Shown here one piece after another: positions 61,081 to 64,000 of a DNA stretch of 64,000 bases. This stretch comes from CAYWQB01 sp964460785 (GTDB lineage: Bacteria; Chlamydiota; Chlamydiia; Chlamydiales; CAYWQB01). Each line of letters starts with the position of its first letter. The first letter of the stretch is position 1. The notes beneath the pieces were generated by a model. That model worked only from the letters and a program-made list of their open reading frames with translations. It searched no databases and was not told the DNA's origin. The position numbers and the translations under genes are program-made. The stretch covers positions 62,001 through 126,000 of the forward strand of contig CAYWQB010000004.1 of assembly GCA_964460785.1 (NCBI GenBank). The letters run 5' to 3'.

Positions 61081-62460
61081 TTAATTATCTGCGTATTTTC
61101 CTAGCATATGGCGAAGTGCTTGCTGAAGGAGAGGAAACTTAAACGCATGATTTCCATCTAAGAGCTTTTGTGGTTTGACCTCACTATCTGACAGGATGAG
61201 AGTATCTCCCATTTCCCCCCAGATAGACCGAACCATAAATTTAGGTAGAGGCAAGAAGGCTGGCCTGTGAAGTAATTCCGCTAAGGCACTTGTGAATTCC
61301 TGGTTGGTCACGACTTCAGGAGAGCAAAAGTTCACAGCTCCTTCAATGGTTTCATCATAAATGAGGTTGTTGATCTGGTATAGGACATCATCAAGGGCAA
61401 TCCATGAAAATTTTTGAGAGCCATCGCCAATTGCGCCGCCTAGCCCCATTTGAAAAGGTAGTAGAAGTTTTTTTAGCATGCCACCTTGCGGGCTCAAAAC
61501 AGCACCAAAGCGCATTTGGCAGCTGCGCCCCTTACTGTAACTTTGCGCTTTTTTCTCCCAACGAAAGCAGACATCACCAAGAAAGTCCCCACCACTAGGA
61601 GCACTTTCTGTACAAACTCTAGAAGGGTTTTTTCCATAATAGCCGATGGCAGAGGCCGTCAATAGAAGAGAAGGAGGTGACTTCAATTGCTCCAATGTTT
61701 CAACTAAAAAGCGTGTGGAAGCTAGACGGCTTTCAGAAATTTCCTTCTTATTTTTTTTGCTCCACCTACAGTCAACCGATTGACCGCCCAAGTGAATCAC
61801 TACATCAAATCCTTCAATTTGATCCGGAGAGATTTTCTTACTTTTGTAGTCCCAAAAGATACGCTTTCCGGAACGTGAGCGGTGGCGTACGAGACGGTAA
61901 ACTTCATGACCTTGTGTACGAAGGAAAGGAACAAGAGCTTTCCCGATGAGCCCAGAAGAGCCGGCAATGAGAATACGTTTTCTGGGTTTTGATTGATGAA
62001 GAGCAAAGTGCTCTAAGTCATTAGCAAGGAGAGCATGACGATAAAGAAGGAGGTTATGTATATCCGTTTCTATTTTTGACTGAGAATAAAAAAGGCCAGG
62101 AAGCCCTTTCAAACGACTACAGCGCACAGTATCTCGAAGGAAAGAATGGTGAAGCTCTCCCTCTTTTGGCAAGAATTCATGAATGTGTAGCCAAGAGCGG
62201 AAGGGGCCTTCTAGTTGCTCATCTTCAAATATTCGGTTGGGAATGACATGAGAGATGCGCCCACTCCACTTCGCTTTGAATGGCCCACGGTAAACATTAA
62301 AGGAGTACTTACTTCCTTCAGAAAGCGTTTGGGGCCGACGCCTTAATGAGCTCCGTACCCAAGGAGGCATTAATCGGCGAAAGGCTTCTGGTTGTGTGTG
62401 CCAATGGTAAAGAGTTCCAACTGGGAAAGGAAAAAAGCTTTGAAGCTCGACCTGCGCCAT
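61081..62460 (-). CDS. Epimerase/SDR protein of TIGR01777 type with N-terminal SRPBCC domain
   Basis: A 459-residue fusion. The first 150 residues form an SRPBCC/START-like domain (FPFPVGTLYHWHTQPEAFRR, then GPFKAKWSGRI, and GPFRSWLHIHEFLP). From about 163 an NAD(P)-binding epimerase domain follows with the Rossmann motif IAGSSGLIGKALVPFL, HLGGQSVDCRW, TASAIGYYG and a GGMLKKLLLPFQMGLGGAIG end region, as in E. coli YfcH and plant SULA homologues. Substrate unknown. Upstream of uvrA on the same strand with about 47 bases between. Confidence 0.9.
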   Translation of the reverse strand: MAQVELQSFFPFPVGTLYHWHTQPEAFRRLMPPWVRSSLRRRPQTLSEGSKYSFNVYRGPFKAKWSGRISHVIPNRIFEDEQLEGPFRSWLHIHEFLPKEGELHHSFLRDTVRCSRLKGLPGLFYSQSKIETDIHNLLLYRHALLANDLEHFALHQSKPRKRILIAGSSGLIGKALVPFLRTQGHEVYRLVRHRSRSGKRIFWDYKSKKISPDQIEGFDVVIHLGGQSVDCRWSKKNKKEISESRLASTRFLVETLEQLKSPPSLLLTASAIGYYGKNPSRVCTESAPSGGDFLGDVCFRWEKKAQSYSKGRSCQMRFGAVLSPQGGMLKKLLLPFQMGLGGAIGDGSQKFSWIALDDVLYQINNLIYDETIEGAVNFCSPEVVTNQEFTSALAELLHRPAFLPLPKFMVRSIWGEMGDTLILSDSEVKPQKLLDGNHAFKFPLLQQALRHMLGKYADN

Positions 62461-62608
62461 TCTATCTATTTCTCATATCAAAAACTTGAAAGGTCCTTTA
62501 TTCGCTAATAAAGAGCCTTTTTTCAACAAAAAAGTCGCATAAGGAAAAGCATTGCTTGAAAGATATTGAGTGCGTATCCTCCCGACTTGATCAAATGGAG
62601 AGAGATTT

Positions 62609-63430
62609 GTGCGCAAGTGGTGTTGGGCGTTAGCTGCCTTGGCCTCTATTTTTACTGCAGGGGGAAATTGCTTTGACCCTGTCTTTTTTTCTGAGCAAGA
62701 GTTGGGCCTAGTCGTTGCACCCTCTGTACAAAGAGGGCCTCAAGAAAAAGTTTTAGGCAGTCGGTTGAAGAGTGAGGTATTCCCTGTTTTAGGGCTGCGT
62801 TATCAGTACCTTGCGCCTAGCACTTGGTATATCAATGGACGCATGGACTGGTTGTTTTATCGGCTCGGTGATTCTAGCTCCTCAAAGCCTAAAAAAACTT
62901 TTTACGATGCAGAGTTTTCTCTTGGCTATACATTCCAGCCAGACCTTCGCGTTTTAGGCTCCCTGTACATTGGGGTAGGAAAAACCATCAACCGAGTCAA
63001 ACATCAGAACCTTGTTTTTCAGGGGAAAGAGTTTTCTGATGGAGCCTTTTATATTTTGCGCCGCTGGTGGTACCCTGTATTGGGTGGCTTACTCTCTTAT
63101 GAAGTGAATCGCGACTGGTTTTGGGGGATCCGCTTGCAAGTGATGCCTATGCTTAGTAAGGCGAAAATTTCAGTATTTGCAGAGAGTGAAGAAGATAAAG
63201 AGCTTGTTGATGAGCTTGCTCCAGATCTCAGAGCAGAAAGAGAATGGAACTTTTTTTTGGAGTTACCTGTTACCTATCGCGTGCCCTATGGAGGAAGTTC
63301 TTGGCGCCTGGCTCCTTTTTTGCGGACTTATATCAATGGACGCTTGTTAGGAGATGGGAAAGTGCTTTCTAACAAAAAGTTGGGAATTGGCGATGGAGGT
63401 GTTTACCTTGAATACCTGCTGCGCTTTTAA
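62609..63430 (+). CDS. Outer-membrane beta-barrel-like hypothetical
   Basis: A 273-residue protein starting with GTG after a GGAGAGAG ribosome site. Signal peptide (about 1-20, RKWCWALAALASIFTAGG), then alternating aromatic and hydrophobic strands (LGLRYQYLAPSTWYINGRMD, FFLELPVTYRVPYGG) and a C-terminal YLEYLLRF with terminal Phe, the mark of a BamA client. I recognise no specific family; small barrels of this sort are common in environmental chlamydiae. Its length is nearly equal to that of the barrel at 35160, but the sequences are not obviously related. Confidence 0.8.
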   Translation: MRKWCWALAALASIFTAGGNCFDPVFFSEQELGLVVAPSVQRGPQEKVLGSRLKSEVFPVLGLRYQYLAPSTWYINGRMDWLFYRLGDSSSSKPKKTFYDAEFSLGYTFQPDLRVLGSLYIGVGKTINRVKHQNLVFQGKEFSDGAFYILRRWWYPVLGGLLSYEVNRDWFWGIRLQVMPMLSKAKISVFAESEEDKELVDELAPDLRAEREWNFFLELPVTYRVPYGGSSWRLAPFLRTYINGRLLGDGKVLSNKKLGIGDGGVYLEYLLRF

Positions 63431-63441
63431 AGGAGGGATGT

Positions 63442-63873
63442 ATGGGAGAGTCTGAACCTCTAAATGACCTAAGTGTAGCCGCCCTGATTGTTCATCCTGT
63501 CAAAGGAGTGCTTCTTGCCCCTATTGCAGAGAGACAATTTGGTTCGAGTTGTCTTGCTGATATTCCTCCTGGGGAAAACTGGTCTGATGTGATGCATCAT
63601 GAGCTACTTGCAAAGTATGGAAACTTTTCTTTTGAAGTCCTTTGCCTTGCTCGTATGGAAACTCTACACCTTGAGCAGCTTTGGGAAGAGCCTCGCTTTG
63701 TGCTTTTTGTTGTCTGTGAAGCAAAGGAGGCCATAGAGCCGTCAGAAGATGCTTTTTGGACGCATAAAGAAGAGGAAATTACGCAGGATCTATTTTGCCA
63801 TCACTCTTTCCACGATGTTGCCACTTATGCTCTGCGTAAGCACTACCCAAAGCAAATGCAATTTAGCTTATGA
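63442..63873 (+). CDS. Small Nudix-like protein, degenerate
   Basis: A 143-residue protein preceded by AAAGGAGGG. The opening LSVAALIVHPVKGVLLAPI and a helix-like IPPGENWSDVMHHELLAKYG resemble a Nudix fold and box, but the canonical GX5EX7REUXEEXGU residues are not all present, so pyrophosphatase activity is doubtful. It lies 11 bases after the barrel gene and its stop overlaps the next start (ATGA), so these three genes look like one unit. Confidence 0.6.
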   Translation: MGESEPLNDLSVAALIVHPVKGVLLAPIAERQFGSSCLADIPPGENWSDVMHHELLAKYGNFSFEVLCLARMETLHLEQLWEEPRFVLFVVCEAKEAIEPSEDAFWTHKEEEITQDLFCHHSFHDVATYALRKHYPKQMQFSL

Positions 63874-64000
63874 TGCATAAAGTTCAGCTTGAATGGATAA
63901 GTTCGCTTCATCAGTTGTTACGCTCGGACGGCATGGACCTTTTTTTTTCCGCGCTGAATTTTTTAGATACGGCTTGGTTTTTTATCTTTTTACTCCCCCT
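63870..64000 (+). CDS. N-terminus of a possible PAP2-type membrane phosphatase (runs off the window)
   Basis: Two adjacent ATG codons at 63870 and 63873 overlap the stop of the preceding gene. The 43 visible residues, including WISSLHQLLRSDGMDLFFSA and LDTAWFFIFLLP, form a helix followed by the first membrane segment; a LDxFF then LNFLDTxxFF arrangement is common at the start of PAP2 phosphatases. The catalytic motifs are beyond the window, so the call is tentative. Confidence 0.5.
   Translation, partial: MMHKVQLEWISSLHQLLRSDGMDLFFSALNFLDTAWFFIFLLP

Noticed and set aside
1..64000. tRNA, rRNA, transposase or integrase genes marking the insertions
   Set aside because: None seen in the intergenic spaces, and no transposase- or integrase-like protein among the open frames; the insertions have no visible mobility genes.

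Overview
The window comes from a member of the phylum Chlamydiae outside the classical Chlamydiaceae (an environmental, amoeba- or arthropod-type chlamydia); I cannot name the genus. The main reason is gene order. From memory of Chlamydia trachomatis, its CT234-CT248 segment reads MFS/HEAT transporter, cNMP-binding protein, acpP, fabG, fabD, fabH, recR, bamA, ompH/skp, lpxD, a hypothetical membrane protein, pdhA, pdhB, pdhC, glgP. The same genes occur here in the same relative order. dnaA, yidC (60IM) and lgt are adjacent, also as in Chlamydia, and trxB and acpS lie close together. uvrA is a normal single-length gene, not the roughly double-length fused form known from Chlamydiaceae. There are no rRNA or tRNA genes, insertion sequences, integrases or CRISPR arrays that I can see.

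Layout. 1-4.3 kb: the 5' part of glycogen phosphorylase, divergent from the pyruvate dehydrogenase genes pdhA-pdhB-pdhC. 4.5-12.0 kb: an accessory insertion encoding a complete chaperone-usher pilus (periplasmic chaperone, outer-membrane usher, two-domain tip subunit, four small pilins in two paralogous pairs), with two small secreted-protein genes on the opposite strand, one of which may be a further subunit. 12.3-18.4 kb: a glycoside-hydrolase-3-like protein without its recognisable active site, then the envelope genes (hypothetical membrane protein, lpxD, skp, bamA). 18.8-25.9 kb: a second insertion, a ~2,375-residue type V autotransporter with a polyglycine domain and about 13 passenger repeats. 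26-30.3 kb: recR and the fatty-acid genes fabH-fabD-fabG-acpP, closed by a strong terminator. 30.3-37.4 kb: a hypothetical, a cyclic-nucleotide-binding protein coupled to a transporter-HEAT protein, trxB, a small outer-membrane barrel, acpS and a PIN/TRAM membrane protein.

37.5-47.6 kb: a membrane protein, a large ankyrin-type protein, rlmH, lgt, dnaA, yidC and a lipoprotein-like gene. 47.7-52.9 kb: a tightly packed + strand run of a Ser/Thr kinase fused to a formylglycine-generating-enzyme-like domain, a 90-residue FliN/SpoA protein, a low-molecular-weight tyrosine phosphatase, a glycosyltransferase and ispH. 53-58 kb: an unknown large protein, a NAPE-PLD-like metallo-hydrolase and three minus-strand proteins whose sizes and architecture suggest a type III secretion tip/translocator set. 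58.2-64 kb: uvrA, a TIGR01777-type epimerase, an outer-membrane barrel, a small Nudix-like protein and the start of a possible PAP2-type membrane phosphatase.

The conserved blocks make acetyl-CoA, fatty acids, lipid A, lipoproteins and the outer-membrane assembly machinery. The two insertions would use that machinery: Skp and BamA would be expected to fold both the usher and the autotransporter barrel. The pilus locus is the strongest candidate for an undescribed system because chaperone-usher pili are not a standard chlamydial feature. All function calls rest on motif recognition by eye; no database search was run.
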